Source of the DNA: Nitrospira sp. CR1.1
GTDB lineage: Bacteria > Nitrospirota > Nitrospiria > Nitrospirales > Nitrospiraceae
DNA length: 64,000 nucleotides
Direction of reading: 5' to 3'
Assembly: GCA_014055465.1 (NCBI GenBank)
Contig: WIAF01000015.1
Coordinates: 1-64,000 of the forward strand
The position numbers and the translations under genes were made by a program. This document shows, piece after piece, positions 33,896 to 42,880 of the stretch. Each line of letters starts with the position of its first letter. Within the stretch, counting starts at the first letter, position 1. The notes under the pieces were generated by a model that saw only the letters and a list, made by a program, of their open reading frames with translations, did not search any database and was not told the origin of the DNA.

Positions 33896-34741
33896 ATGAC
33901 AGGGGGACGGACGACTTACATGCCATGGGCCGGTCTCGTTTGTATGGGACTGCTGACCGTCGGGGGCTGTACGACGCGACCTGCTGCGTCGCCAACAATG
34001 TCCGAGGCAACGCGACTCTGCGGGCAAGGCTACACCTTCCCGACTACGGTGGTTTCCGTCCAATCTGGTCCGCAATGGCTTCTGTCTCGTCCCGCTGGAT
34101 GCCCAGAGCCAACACCCCTGACGCAGGTCCCAACCAAACCGTTGGTGGCGGATCTCACACCGAAACCGATTAAGGCGGTGATGCATCGGCTCCAGACATT
34201 GCCGACGTTTTCTGCGGGTGCGCTGGCAGGCCGTCAAGGTGACATGTCTCGCGCTGCGGTGAGCAGCGTGGACAAACCAGCACCTCCTGGTTTCACAGGA
34301 AGGACGTCCCCGTCCGCCTGTCGTCGCGATCCTGAGGTGCGGCATCGAACCGTTTTGTTTGCCATGGGTTCGGCTGCTGTACCGGAGCGTGCGCAACGAG
34401 ACTTAACGGAACTGTCCACAGAGGAGGTCTTCTATCTGCGGGTGGAGGGATACACCGATCCGACGGGGTCTCGGGAGACAAACGAAGAACTTGGGACGGC
34501 TCGGGCACACGCGGTGGCGAAAGCATTGCAGGCTGGCTTGAAGGTCTCGACTCAGGTGGAAGTGGTCGGCCGCGGAGGCTGCTGCTTTATGCCGAACCAT
34601 GCGGACAGTCGACGCGTGGAGATCACGATGCTGCTGCGAGGTAGGTGTGGAGATCCCCCATCGGTTGAGGAGCGATCCCAAATACCTCCAGTAACATCTG
34701 TTGTGTCCACTGGTGTCACAGGCGACTCAGTAAAACCATAA
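33896..34741 (+). CDS. OmpA-domain lipoprotein
   Basis: ATG 33896 follows GGGGGGAG. The 281-residue product has a signal peptide with lipobox VGGC, a linker rich in Pro and Thr, and a C-terminal OmpA/peptidoglycan-binding domain (VLFAMGSAAVPERAQRDL, YLRVEGYTDPTGSRETNEE, LGTARAHAVAKAL, HADSRRVEI). It anchors the outer membrane to peptidoglycan. As first gene before traA it may stabilise the envelope around the transfer channel. Comparable OmpA-type proteins occur in other F-like systems. Confidence 0.8.
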   Translation: MTGGRTTYMPWAGLVCMGLLTVGGCTTRPAASPTMSEATRLCGQGYTFPTTVVSVQSGPQWLLSRPAGCPEPTPLTQVPTKPLVADLTPKPIKAVMHRLQTLPTFSAGALAGRQGDMSRAAVSSVDKPAPPGFTGRTSPSACRRDPEVRHRTVLFAMGSAAVPERAQRDLTELSTEEVFYLRVEGYTDPTGSRETNEELGTARAHAVAKALQAGLKVSTQVEVVGRGGCCFMPNHADSRRVEITMLLRGRCGDPPSVEERSQIPPVTSVVSTGVTGDSVKP

Positions 34742-34854
34742 GGAGAGGCTGAGGAGGAGCATGGCTATGCTGGAATGAACTAAGGGCGCTCATTCGGTTT
34801 GGCAACCACACGTCTTGTAAACAGTGAGCGACGAGCCAGAGGAGGGGCTGGAGT

Positions 34855-35175
34855 ATGGGCAACGTCTTGAAGAGAGTGACCGGAGAAATGTGGCGAATGA
34901 GTCTCTTGTTGGGGCTCATGGTGCTTGCCTCGTTTGTGGTTCTGGCCGTGCCCGCGTTCGCAGGTGCGGATGCGACGTTTGGTCCGCTGGTCACGTTGTT
35001 GACCAACTATATGCAGGGGTCGCTGGGGACGTTGTTAGCCCTGGTGGCGGGGGCGATCGGGTTGGGATCGGCGATGGCGGGCCGGTGGGCCGGCATGTTC
35101 ACCGGATTCGGTGTGGCGGCAGCAGCCTTCTATATCCCCAACATCATTCCGACCATTACCACGGGACTGATGTAA
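34855..35175 (+). CDS. traA: TraA-type conjugative pilin precursor
   Basis: This 106-residue protein has a long leader (VLKRVTGEMWRMSLLLGLM, ending PAFAGA) and a mature part of about 68 residues with two hydrophobic segments separated by a short GRWAG loop, as in F and VirB2 pilins. It is directly followed by traL, traE, traK and traB, the canonical F order. The ribosome-binding site GGAGGGG plus GGAG precedes ATG. It would be polymerised into the pilus. Confidence 0.8.
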   Translation: MGNVLKRVTGEMWRMSLLLGLMVLASFVVLAVPAFAGADATFGPLVTLLTNYMQGSLGTLLALVAGAIGLGSAMAGRWAGMFTGFGVAAAAFYIPNIIPTITTGLM

Positions 35176-35253
35176 GTGGGCGGTACAGGCATGGTGTCGT
35201 GACGGCGGGACAGATCATGGCCCCGCCGTCACAATGAAGCAGAAGAGGGACGG

Positions 35254-35535
35254 ATGAACGGGACATTTATTCCACGATATCTCGATAGCCTGCCCCAGAT
35301 CTTTTGGTGGGAGATTGATGAGTTGGCCGTGCTCTTTGTGTGCATCTTTCTCGGCATTGTGACGAAGTTCCTGACCTACCTGATAGTGGTGGGGATCGTG
35401 AGCACGTTGATTTTGTCGAAAATGAAGAACGGGAAATCCGAAGGATTCCTCTTCCATTGGGCCTATTGGTCTGGTGTGCCCACGTTTCAGCTGACGGGAT
35501 CACCTCACGGAACAACCCGAGAGATGATGGAGTAA
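35254..35535 (+). CDS. traL: TraL, pilus assembly membrane protein
   Basis: This 93-residue protein has the TraL pattern: FIPRYLDSLPQIFWWEIDE, two hydrophobic segments, then a conserved HWAYWSGV. TraL corresponds to VirB3 and assists pilus assembly at the inner membrane. It is followed 5 bp later by traE. Confidence 0.9.
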   Translation: MNGTFIPRYLDSLPQIFWWEIDELAVLFVCIFLGIVTKFLTYLIVVGIVSTLILSKMKNGKSEGFLFHWAYWSGVPTFQLTGSPHGTTREMME

Positions 35536-35540
35536 CGACG

Positions 35541-36122
35541 ATGACAATCGAGCTGTGGAAATCAAAATTGCATAACGCCCAGGTCTTGAATCTGGTGTTC
35601 GCCGCCCTGGCAACAGTTTTAGCGGTGGCGTTGGTGGCGAACGGATTTTTTCGGCAGAACGTCGCGGTTCATGTGGTGCCGATCAATCCGACGCAGGAAT
35701 ATTGGGCGAACGCAATGGGCGGCGACGAGTATTACAAAAAGTCCATTGCCATGGCCATGTTGCCCTGGATTGCCAATGTCACGCCGGCCTCTGTTGAGTT
35801 TCACCATCGGCAGCTTCTGCAGTGGGTACCGTCAAGCCACTATGGGCTTATGTCAGAGTCTCTCGGGGCGGAGGCCGTGTACGTGAAGACCAACAATCTC
35901 AGTCGTGTGTTTTTTGTGACGGCTAGTCGTGTGGACGGGGACGTGGCCGTGTTCGAGGGCATTGAGCGCCGATTTGTGGGAAAGAGCGAGATACGGGAAG
36001 AAGAGCGGGAGTACCGTATCTCGATGCGGTGGGATCAGGGCAGGCCGTGGGTGGTTGGGCTCTCTGCGGTTCATTTAGATCGTTCACGGCAGGATAGTCA
36101 ATCAGATCCGGCAAAGGGGTAG
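35541..36122 (+). CDS. traE: TraE, conjugative transfer protein (VirB5/VirB8-like position)
   Basis: ATG 35541 follows GGAG 8 nt upstream and gives 193 residues. One N-terminal membrane helix (LNLVFAALATVLAVALVANGFF) precedes a periplasmic domain with the TraE pattern (YYKKSIAMAMLPWIANVTPAS, FEGIERRFVGKSEIREE, YRISMRW). TraE is the VirB8-like inner-membrane component that bridges the channel. Confidence 0.88.
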   Translation: MTIELWKSKLHNAQVLNLVFAALATVLAVALVANGFFRQNVAVHVVPINPTQEYWANAMGGDEYYKKSIAMAMLPWIANVTPASVEFHHRQLLQWVPSSHYGLMSESLGAEAVYVKTNNLSRVFFVTASRVDGDVAVFEGIERRFVGKSEIREEEREYRISMRWDQGRPWVVGLSAVHLDRSRQDSQSDPAKG

Positions 36123-36132
36123 GGGGAGACGT

Positions 36133-36906
36133 ATGACATCCAGCGTGTATCGAGACTCGAAGCACCGGGCGATGGCGATGTGCGTCCTTGGCCTGCTGTT
36201 GTTTCTGTCTTGGGCCAAGTCGGTAGGAGCTGCGGTGGTGGTTGGTGATGAGGGTGCGACGTCCCTCACATTGTCTGGAAGAGATTTGAACGTCCTGACC
36301 TTTCCTGCCCCGATTACCATGGCGACGAGCTCTAGGGCGGATCTCAAAGCGAAGCCGGAAGGGCGTAACTTGATTGTCCAGGTGAAGACTGGCCCCGCTG
36401 ATCTGGTCGTGATGGCCGGCGAGCAAACCTACGTCTTTGAGGTCGGGGTGAGCGTGTCGTTAGGCGCGCAGACCATTAGTATTGAAGATAGGCGCGTGGG
36501 GACTGTGGTCTATGACGCGGATCCTGCTCGCCAAGCCGCTGACTATGTGGATGGGCTACTCGAGACTTTGCAGATGGCTGCGCGGGGAGCGTTACCGAAA
36601 GGGTATCGGCAGTCGTCGATTGCCGAAGAACGGTATCCGAAGTGGCTTGAGCTGAAGGTGGTGCAGGGAATCGAGTATCGAGGGCCGAAGTACCGGGTGA
36701 TTGTGTATCGATTGGTGAATACCGCGGGACACAAATACACACTGCGGGAACAAGAATTCCTGACCGGGGTTCAAAAAGCAATCGCCTTAAATCGCGAGGT
36801 GGTCGAGTCAGGGGAAGAAGTGGTGGTGTACCTGCTGGATGACGCACCGCCTGAACCGCCCAAACCCAAGCCCGAGCCGAAAGTGGATCCAGACGCAAAA
36901 AGCTAA
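36133..36906 (+). CDS. traK: TraK, outer-membrane secretin-like channel protein
   Basis: This 257-residue secreted protein has a signal peptide ending in GAA and a VirB9/TraK-like beta-rich body (LSGRDLNVLTFPAPITMATS, VFEVGVSVSLGAQTI, YRVIVYRLVNTAGHKY, EQEFLTGVQKAIAL). It ends with a Pro/Lys-rich tail. TraK, TraV and TraB form the envelope-spanning core. GGGGGAG precedes ATG. Confidence 0.88.
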   Translation: MTSSVYRDSKHRAMAMCVLGLLLFLSWAKSVGAAVVVGDEGATSLTLSGRDLNVLTFPAPITMATSSRADLKAKPEGRNLIVQVKTGPADLVVMAGEQTYVFEVGVSVSLGAQTISIEDRRVGTVVYDADPARQAADYVDGLLETLQMAARGALPKGYRQSSIAEERYPKWLELKVVQGIEYRGPKYRVIVYRLVNTAGHKYTLREQEFLTGVQKAIALNREVVESGEEVVVYLLDDAPPEPPKPKPEPKVDPDAKS

Positions 36907-36926
36907 CCTCAGACCGGAGACCTAGG

Positions 36927-38213
36927 ATGGCATCGATTAAACCGACGGAGAGCGCGATTCTCAACCCTGGCGACCCGATTCGTCCAGAGAAACCCGCTCC
37001 ATCCAAACTGCTCGCGGGAGTGGTTCTGGTGGGTGGGTTCATCGTGCTGAGCATGGTGCTTCAGCAATTCCGAGGGAATCAACCGGGGATTGTCCGTGGG
37101 AAGTCTCCAGCCAAGACCGTGTCGATCAATCGCGAGGAAACCGACAAAGAAATTTATATGAAAGATGCCGGGGCCAGGATCGAAGCGTTGGAGCAGCAGC
37201 GGGATCAAATGCGGAGATTGTTGGAGCAGGACGGACGAGACAAGACCGACATTAAGACTCAGTTGAGTGACCTGCAGAAGCGGATTGAGTCAGTGGCGCG
37301 GTCTGGTGGCGTGGTCTCAGCCGGGACGAAGAGTGGCGCGTTGCCGCCGCTGCCGCCTCCGCTCAGTGCCACTCCCGTGGGTGGAGGAAGTGCGACGCCT
37401 GTCTCGGCCATGCCGGTTCCGAAAGGCCCCATTCCGGTGCAAAGCACCCCGAAACCGGCAGGCGGGACGCTACCGGCCCCTGGGGCCGGGGGCGGGGTGA
37501 ACGAGGGGTTTCAGGTATTTCGGCCAGAGATAGTGCCTGGCGCCAAAAAGAACGAGAAGAAATTGTGGCTGAATACGGGGACGATTATTCCCGTCAAATT
37601 GCTTTCTGGCATGGATGCACCGGCCCGTTCGACGGGGGCGCAGGGTGGGGGCGCCTCCGCAAACAGTCCCTACCCGGTGCTGATGATGGTGCGTGACATC
37701 ATGAAGCTCCCGAATGAGGCGAGGATTGATGCGAAGGACTGTTTCCTAGTGGGAGAAGGCTTGGGAGATTTGTCCTCGGAACGCGTGATGATTCGTGGCA
37801 ATGCCTTGTCGTGCGTGAAGAAGAATGGGGAAGCGGTAGATATCGAATTGAAAGGGTTTGTGAGTGGGGAAGATGGCAAACAGGGAATGCGTGGGCGGGT
37901 TGTCTTGAAAGAGGGGGCATTGTTGGGTCGCACGCTGCTCGCTGGTTTTGTGTCAGGCATCTCCCGAGCCTTTATGCCCTACCAGTCCGGATTTTTCGTC
38001 GCACAAAGCCCGAGCCAAGCCTTCAACTTACCGCCGGCCGGGCCTGTGGCGATGTCGGGAATGGCCGGTGGTGCCGGTCGGGCGGCTGAATTGTTGGCTC
38101 GCCACTACAGCATGATGGCTGCCTCCATTTTCCCGGTGATTGAAATCGACGCGCAACGGGAAGTGGATTTCATCGTTGGGACAGGACGTGAGTTAGAGGG
38201 GTTCTTCCAGTAA
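36927..38213 (+). CDS. traB: TraB, VirB10-like channel scaffold
   Basis: This 428-residue protein has one N-terminal membrane helix (LLAGVVLVGGFIVLSMVL), a coiled coil (RIEALEQQRDQMRRLLEQ), a Pro/Gly-rich periplasmic linker and a C-terminal VirB10-type domain (LWLNTGTIIPVKLLSGMDAP, VRDIMKLPNEARIDAKDCF, GEGLGDLSSERVMIR, FPVIEIDAQREVDFIV). It links inner and outer membranes and senses ATPase activity. Confidence 0.9.
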   Translation: MASIKPTESAILNPGDPIRPEKPAPSKLLAGVVLVGGFIVLSMVLQQFRGNQPGIVRGKSPAKTVSINREETDKEIYMKDAGARIEALEQQRDQMRRLLEQDGRDKTDIKTQLSDLQKRIESVARSGGVVSAGTKSGALPPLPPPLSATPVGGGSATPVSAMPVPKGPIPVQSTPKPAGGTLPAPGAGGGVNEGFQVFRPEIVPGAKKNEKKLWLNTGTIIPVKLLSGMDAPARSTGAQGGGASANSPYPVLMMVRDIMKLPNEARIDAKDCFLVGEGLGDLSSERVMIRGNALSCVKKNGEAVDIELKGFVSGEDGKQGMRGRVVLKEGALLGRTLLAGFVSGISRAFMPYQSGFFVAQSPSQAFNLPPAGPVAMSGMAGGAGRAAELLARHYSMMAASIFPVIEIDAQREVDFIVGTGRELEGFFQ

Positions 38214-38236
38214 TTCGTAGTGTGAAAGGGGGCATG

Positions 38237-39019
38237 ATGGCGATGAGACGATCCTATCAGCAGATAATCGCGGGGTTGGTGTGTGCCGTGTGCGTGTCGG
38301 TTGCGGGAGAGTCGATCCTGAGAGCCGAAACGGATGATGCCGTGAGGCCTATCAAAACGGTGATCGAGCAAAAGTTTCCTGGCATGAAAGTGTTGCGAGT
38401 GTCCAAGACGGAAATTCCTGGATGGCTCTTGGTGGAGAGCGACAGTGACCGGGTGGAAAACTATATGTACGTGCATGAGTCTGGGCGGTACGTGCTCTCC
38501 GGGGCACTCTTCGATATTCAAATGGGCCGAAATGTTACGCAAGAGTATGTGAGAGACCGTCAGCAGGCGCTCTTGGCCGGAATGGATACCTCGAAAACCA
38601 TTCTGTTGTCTCCCATGCAATCGAAGTTGGAGCGTCCGGTGCTGGTCTTTGACGATCCAGACTGTCGGTTCTGTCAGCAGTTTCATCCGGAGGTGCAGAA
38701 GCTTGTTGAGGCAGGTGTTCCGGTGGCCGTGGTTCTGTATCCACTGGTACGGACGCATCCGGATGCCTATCGCAAGTCTGTCGCCATTTGGTGTGCTCCC
38801 GATCAAGCCGAGGCGCTGGGGCGCGCGCTGATGTCAAAACCGGTAATGGGTGAGGTAGGGGCTTGCAGTCATCCGATCGACGAAAACATCAAATTGGGGA
38901 AGCGTTTGGGAGTGAACTCCACCCCAATGGTATTTTTGCCAAATGGGCAATCGTTTGCCGGCTATCGTCCTGCCAGTGAAGTATTGGCTTTACTGCAGAT
39001 AGAGGCCCAGCAGAAGTAG
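38237..39019 (+). CDS. DsbC-like thiol-disulfide isomerase
   Basis: I take ATG 38237, 5 nt after AAAGGGGG; GTG 38222 and two nearby ATGs are alternatives. The 260-residue product has a signal peptide, an N-terminal dimerisation-like region, and a thioredoxin fold with the active site CRFC (VFDDPDCRFCQQFHPE) and cis-Pro segment STPMVFLPNG. Such periplasmic isomerases are part of SXT/R391-type tra operons and fold Cys-rich transfer proteins such as TraU, TraH and TraN. Confidence 0.87.
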   Translation: MAMRRSYQQIIAGLVCAVCVSVAGESILRAETDDAVRPIKTVIEQKFPGMKVLRVSKTEIPGWLLVESDSDRVENYMYVHESGRYVLSGALFDIQMGRNVTQEYVRDRQQALLAGMDTSKTILLSPMQSKLERPVLVFDDPDCRFCQQFHPEVQKLVEAGVPVAVVLYPLVRTHPDAYRKSVAIWCAPDQAEALGRALMSKPVMGEVGACSHPIDENIKLGKRLGVNSTPMVFLPNGQSFAGYRPASEVLALLQIEAQQK

Positions 39020-39057
39020 AGAAGTCGAGTGGGCGGATTCTGGAGGAGGCATGCGAC

Positions 39058-39789
39058 ATGATGTCTGGGTATATCAGGCGCTACATCACACGAGGCGGAT
39101 CATGGTACGGCTTGGGATCTGGGGTAGCTATGGGCCTGTCTGTCCTTCTGGCGGGCTGTGGGGGCTATGAGTCTAATTTCAGTTGTAAGGGGTATCCGGA
39201 TCAAGCGACGTGTGAGTCCGTCTCGGAAGCCTACGAGAAGCGGTTCTCTGCTGGGCAGAAGGTGACGCAGTACACGAAAGACCAAAAGGGCGTTGGACAA
39301 GACACCAGCTCAAGCTCTGGCCCTGGTCAGGTCACTCCTCCGATGATCTTCAGCGGCAAGACGGACAGCGCCATAGGCAAGCCGGTGATTACGCCGGTGT
39401 CGGCTCTTCGTGTGACGGTATTTCCATGGAAGGATACGAAAAAGCGCCTCCATGATCAGTCGCGGCACTATCTCATTGTCGACGAACCAGATTTTATTTT
39501 CGGACACATGGCGCAGGGGGTGAGTGCTGGGTCGAGTTCGGGGCATGGAAAGGATCTGTATCCGAGAATGGGGCGGATGGTCGAGAAACGAGACGGAAAG
39601 AGAACACCCAGTGGGAATGCGGCGGCGAACGCCATGACGGAGAATGTTCCTGAAGTTGGCCAACGTTCGGCGCCGATGTCCGTGAACCCTCTTGGCTCGG
39701 GTGGCATCATGCCGCAGGGATTTCCTCAGCTCCCTCAGACCGGGGCGTCCAATTATCTGACCGATGATGGGCCGCTGCCACCCCAGTAG
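39058..39789 (+). CDS. traV: TraV, outer-membrane lipoprotein
   Basis: This 243-residue lipoprotein has lipobox LAGC and the TraV signature of Cys residues (NFSCKGYPDQATCESVSEAYEKRF). The body is Ser/Gly-rich. TraV corresponds to VirB7 and anchors the TraK ring in the outer membrane. GGAGGAGG lies 8 nt before ATG 39058. Confidence 0.88.
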   Translation: MMSGYIRRYITRGGSWYGLGSGVAMGLSVLLAGCGGYESNFSCKGYPDQATCESVSEAYEKRFSAGQKVTQYTKDQKGVGQDTSSSSGPGQVTPPMIFSGKTDSAIGKPVITPVSALRVTVFPWKDTKKRLHDQSRHYLIVDEPDFIFGHMAQGVSAGSSSGHGKDLYPRMGRMVEKRDGKRTPSGNAAANAMTENVPEVGQRSAPMSVNPLGSGGIMPQGFPQLPQTGASNYLTDDGPLPPQ

Positions 39790-39813
39790 TGGAATGAACC
39801 CAGAGGAGCGAAT

Positions 39814-42327
39814 ATGTCAACGATCCTTGAGTGGAAGGTAAAGCAGCTGGTCGATCGGACAGCCATCAGTGACTGGCTGCCCTATGAGGCTTGGGATGAC
39901 ACCAATCAGGTCTATCGATTGGATGATGGGCGCATCGGTGTGGTGTTTTCTAGCAAGCCCCTACTGGGATTGTCGGAAGAGTCTATTCAGAAGCTGACGA
40001 ATCTCTTCGAGTCGGACCTGCCAATTGGAACCACGTTTCAATTCATGCTTCATGCGTCCCCCATTATCGAGCCATATCTGGACAATCACGTGATTCTGGC
40101 TCAACGAGGTCAGGCAGGGGAACGTTATGTAGCTGATGCGAGAAAGACCGCAGAGTTCTATCTGCATGCCAGAGATACACAACTGACGTCTAACCCACCT
40201 CTGCGCCCACGAGATTTCACGGTGTATGTATCCGTGGCGTTCCCAACGCAGGAAACGACGGCGCAAGGATGGGAAGACGAGCGGATTCATCAAGCGGTGT
40301 CGGGCATTGAGGGGCAATTGAACACGTTGGGATTATTGCCCGAGCGCGTAGGGCCGCTGCAATTATTGAGTCTCTTGCATGTGTTGCTCAATCCGGGCCA
40401 CAGCTGGGAGAGTCGGCCGCCGGCGTACAGCGACCAACTGCCGATACGAGATCAGGCGGTCCGTCTCGATACGAAGGCGACGCTTCGCACCAAGATGATT
40501 GAACTGGACGGAAAGTTTCTCAAGACGCTGACTGTTCAGTCCTGGCCTGTGCAGTGGCATGGCGGGAACAATCGCGAGTTGATTGGGAGCTTGATCCGGT
40601 TCACCGATCAAATTACCTGTCCATTTTTTCTGACGCTGAATGTGTTGAAATTTGACCAGGTCAAAGCGAAAGGCAAGTTACGAAAGAAGCACGTCATTAT
40701 TAATCAGCAGGCCAGTGGGTTTCTTCTGGGGCTTATTCCCTCCCTCAAGTTCAAATTGGATCATTTCAATGGCGTCCAAGCGCAACTTGAAAATGGCAGA
40801 CAGCTCATAGGGTCCTATTTCCAGGTCGTTCTGTATGGGGATACACCGCGACATGTGGAGGAGCAGACAGGCGCCCTTCGAGCTCTCTATCGGGCGAAGG
40901 ATATCAACTTGCAGGAAGATCACTTCATTGGATGGAAAATCCTTATGACGGGTCTACCCCTCGGACTACCGTCGGACGACAAAGCGCTCATTGATGGTCT
41001 GCGACGAATGAAGACTTATCATACCGAGGTCCCGGCGCATATTTGCCCCATTGTGGCTGACTGGAAGGGGGGCGGAGCTCCAGTGGTGCTACTGACGTCT
41101 CGTTCAGGTCAATTGATCACCATGGATGTGTTCGCCAATCAACAGACGAATTACAACATGGCGATCGCAGCGACATCGGGGGCGGGTAAATCGTTCTTTA
41201 TGAACAATTGGATCAAGAGCTACTTGGGTATTGGTGGCCAGGTGTGGGTCATCGATGCTGGCTTCAGCTACGTCAAACTTGTGGAGTTGCTCAAGGGGCA
41301 ATACATCCAGTACGGCGCAAACGCTCAACGCCTTTGTTTTAATCCGTTCAGCAAACTTGTGCATTGGGGGAGTAATGCCGGCGGGGTTGACGATCCAAGT
41401 GACCGAGCCGATGAACTGGCGACCCTCAAAGCGTTGCACGCGCAAATGGCGTCACCTTCGCGCCCTCTCTCCGATGTCGAGCTCTCGTTCATCGAAGAGG
41501 CGATCATGCGCGTACTCGAAGGAGAGGGATGTGAGGGATGTCCGGATTCGGTACACAAGGTGTTGAAGAGCATGACTGATCCTCGAGCCAGAGATCTCGC
41601 GCGTGTGCTGGCTTCCTATGCGAGGGGGGGTATGTATTCCCATCTCTTCAACGGGGCGAACAACGTCAATTTTGAAAATGACTTTGTGGTGCTTGAACTC
41701 GACGGATTGAATGAACAGAAGCAGTTACGGTCAGTCATTCTCCTGCAGATGCAGATGAATATCCAGGCAGTGATGTACAAAAAGGAGAACCGTGGCCGGC
41801 GGAAATTCGTCATTCTAGATGAGGCGTGGGATTTGTTGTCTCAGGGAGGCAATACCGCTGCGTTTTTTGAAACCGGCGCGCGCCGGGTCCGGAAGTCCGG
41901 TGGCTCAATGATCACCATCACGCAGGGCATCAACGACTACTACGACAAGATGCGGGATGTTGGGCGCTATTTGCTTGAGAATGCGGAATTTGTGGGACTG
42001 CTCAAGCAAAAGACCGAAAGCATCGCGGCGTTTAGGAACAATGGGCGCATTGTATTGTCGGAAATGGAATACCGACTCCTGTCATCCGTCACAAAGACCA
42101 CGGAGTACTCTGAGATTTTTATGATCACCCCATTTGGGAGAGGCATTTGCAGGCTAACCGTGCCGCGTGAGACACAGCTGTTGTTTACGACGAATCCGGA
42201 TGAACTGTCGATGATTGATCGCGTGAGAAAAGAAGGACCAAAGGAGCTCTCCATCGATGAAGCTATTCAATGTATTATCGCTGCTGAACGTGCTCAAGCG
42301 GGCGCCGACAATCCTCGACTGGCTTGA
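39814..42327 (+). CDS. traC: TraC, VirB4-type transfer ATPase
   Basis: This 837-residue ATPase has the TraC N-terminal domain (YRLDDGRIGVVFSSKPLLG), Walker A ATSGAGKSFF near residue 455, Walker B KFVILDEAWDLL near residue 665 and GGSMITITQGINDYY. TraC energises pilus assembly at the cytoplasmic face. GAGGAG lies 6 nt before ATG. Its last 71 bases overlap the S26 peptidase gene. Confidence 0.93.
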   Translation: MSTILEWKVKQLVDRTAISDWLPYEAWDDTNQVYRLDDGRIGVVFSSKPLLGLSEESIQKLTNLFESDLPIGTTFQFMLHASPIIEPYLDNHVILAQRGQAGERYVADARKTAEFYLHARDTQLTSNPPLRPRDFTVYVSVAFPTQETTAQGWEDERIHQAVSGIEGQLNTLGLLPERVGPLQLLSLLHVLLNPGHSWESRPPAYSDQLPIRDQAVRLDTKATLRTKMIELDGKFLKTLTVQSWPVQWHGGNNRELIGSLIRFTDQITCPFFLTLNVLKFDQVKAKGKLRKKHVIINQQASGFLLGLIPSLKFKLDHFNGVQAQLENGRQLIGSYFQVVLYGDTPRHVEEQTGALRALYRAKDINLQEDHFIGWKILMTGLPLGLPSDDKALIDGLRRMKTYHTEVPAHICPIVADWKGGGAPVVLLTSRSGQLITMDVFANQQTNYNMAIAATSGAGKSFFMNNWIKSYLGIGGQVWVIDAGFSYVKLVELLKGQYIQYGANAQRLCFNPFSKLVHWGSNAGGVDDPSDRADELATLKALHAQMASPSRPLSDVELSFIEEAIMRVLEGEGCEGCPDSVHKVLKSMTDPRARDLARVLASYARGGMYSHLFNGANNVNFENDFVVLELDGLNEQKQLRSVILLQMQMNIQAVMYKKENRGRRKFVILDEAWDLLSQGGNTAAFFETGARRVRKSGGSMITITQGINDYYDKMRDVGRYLLENAEFVGLLKQKTESIAAFRNNGRIVLSEMEYRLLSSVTKTTEYSEIFMITPFGRGICRLTVPRETQLLFTTNPDELSMIDRVRKEGPKELSIDEAIQCIIAAERAQAGADNPRLA

Positions 42328-42835
42328 TCGGCATCGCTGGACGCATGTGGGGTTGATGTTGTTCTGTGGTGCGATTGTTACTGCCGGCGTTATCGCCCCT
42401 TGGTATGAGGTCGCCGCTCGCATGAGCGGGAGTTGGCCGCACCATAACTTTTTCCTCATTCAAAAGGGGCAGCCCGTAGGACGAGGGGATCTCGTGGCGT
42501 TCATCATGCGGCGGGACTACGTGGAACGCGTGCAGCCAGGCCATTTACACCGTGACTATGCGGACGTGGGGAATCGGTGGATGAAACGAATTGTTGGAGT
42601 GCCGGGTGACCATATCGTGATCAAAGAGGACGAGGTCTATATCAACGGGCAATCCGTGGGTCGTGGATTTGGGATCGATCGTTACGGGCAACGGATCGAT
42701 TTAGCGTCACTTCCGGAAGTTATTCCGGAAGGGGAATACTATGTGGCGCTGCCACACCCGCGGTCGTTCGACTCTCGATACTATGGCCTAATTCGGAAGG
42801 CGGATATTCTCGGCACGGTGACACCACTCATCTAG
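42257..42835 (+). CDS. S26 signal-peptidase family protein (TraF/TrhF-type)
   Basis: This 192-residue membrane protein has one N-terminal helix, the catalytic Ser in MSGSWPHHNFFL and Lys in RWMKRIVGVPGD, and the closing boxes GDHIVIKEDEVYINGQ and GEYYVALPHPRSFDSRYYG. In IncP, R27 and SXT systems such peptidases mature the pilin. It is translated from inside the end of traC. A later start is possible, but none leaves the membrane helix intact. Confidence 0.85.
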   Translation: MKLFNVLSLLNVLKRAPTILDWLDRHRWTHVGLMLFCGAIVTAGVIAPWYEVAARMSGSWPHHNFFLIQKGQPVGRGDLVAFIMRRDYVERVQPGHLHRDYADVGNRWMKRIVGVPGDHIVIKEDEVYINGQSVGRGFGIDRYGQRIDLASLPEVIPEGEYYVALPHPRSFDSRYYGLIRKADILGTVTPLI

Positions 42836-42840
42836 CTAGG

Positions 42841-42850
42841 TCGGTAATAC
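42841..42850 (+). promoter_or_regulatory. TCGGTAATAC motif before trbC-traW
   Basis: Exact 10-base copy, 30 nt before the GTG start, in the 45-nt gap between the S26 peptidase gene and trbC-traW. It suggests a second internal promoter for traW, traU, traF, traH and traG. Confidence 0.6.
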
Positions 42851-42880
42851 TCCATACAGACATTCTGAAATGGAGGTACC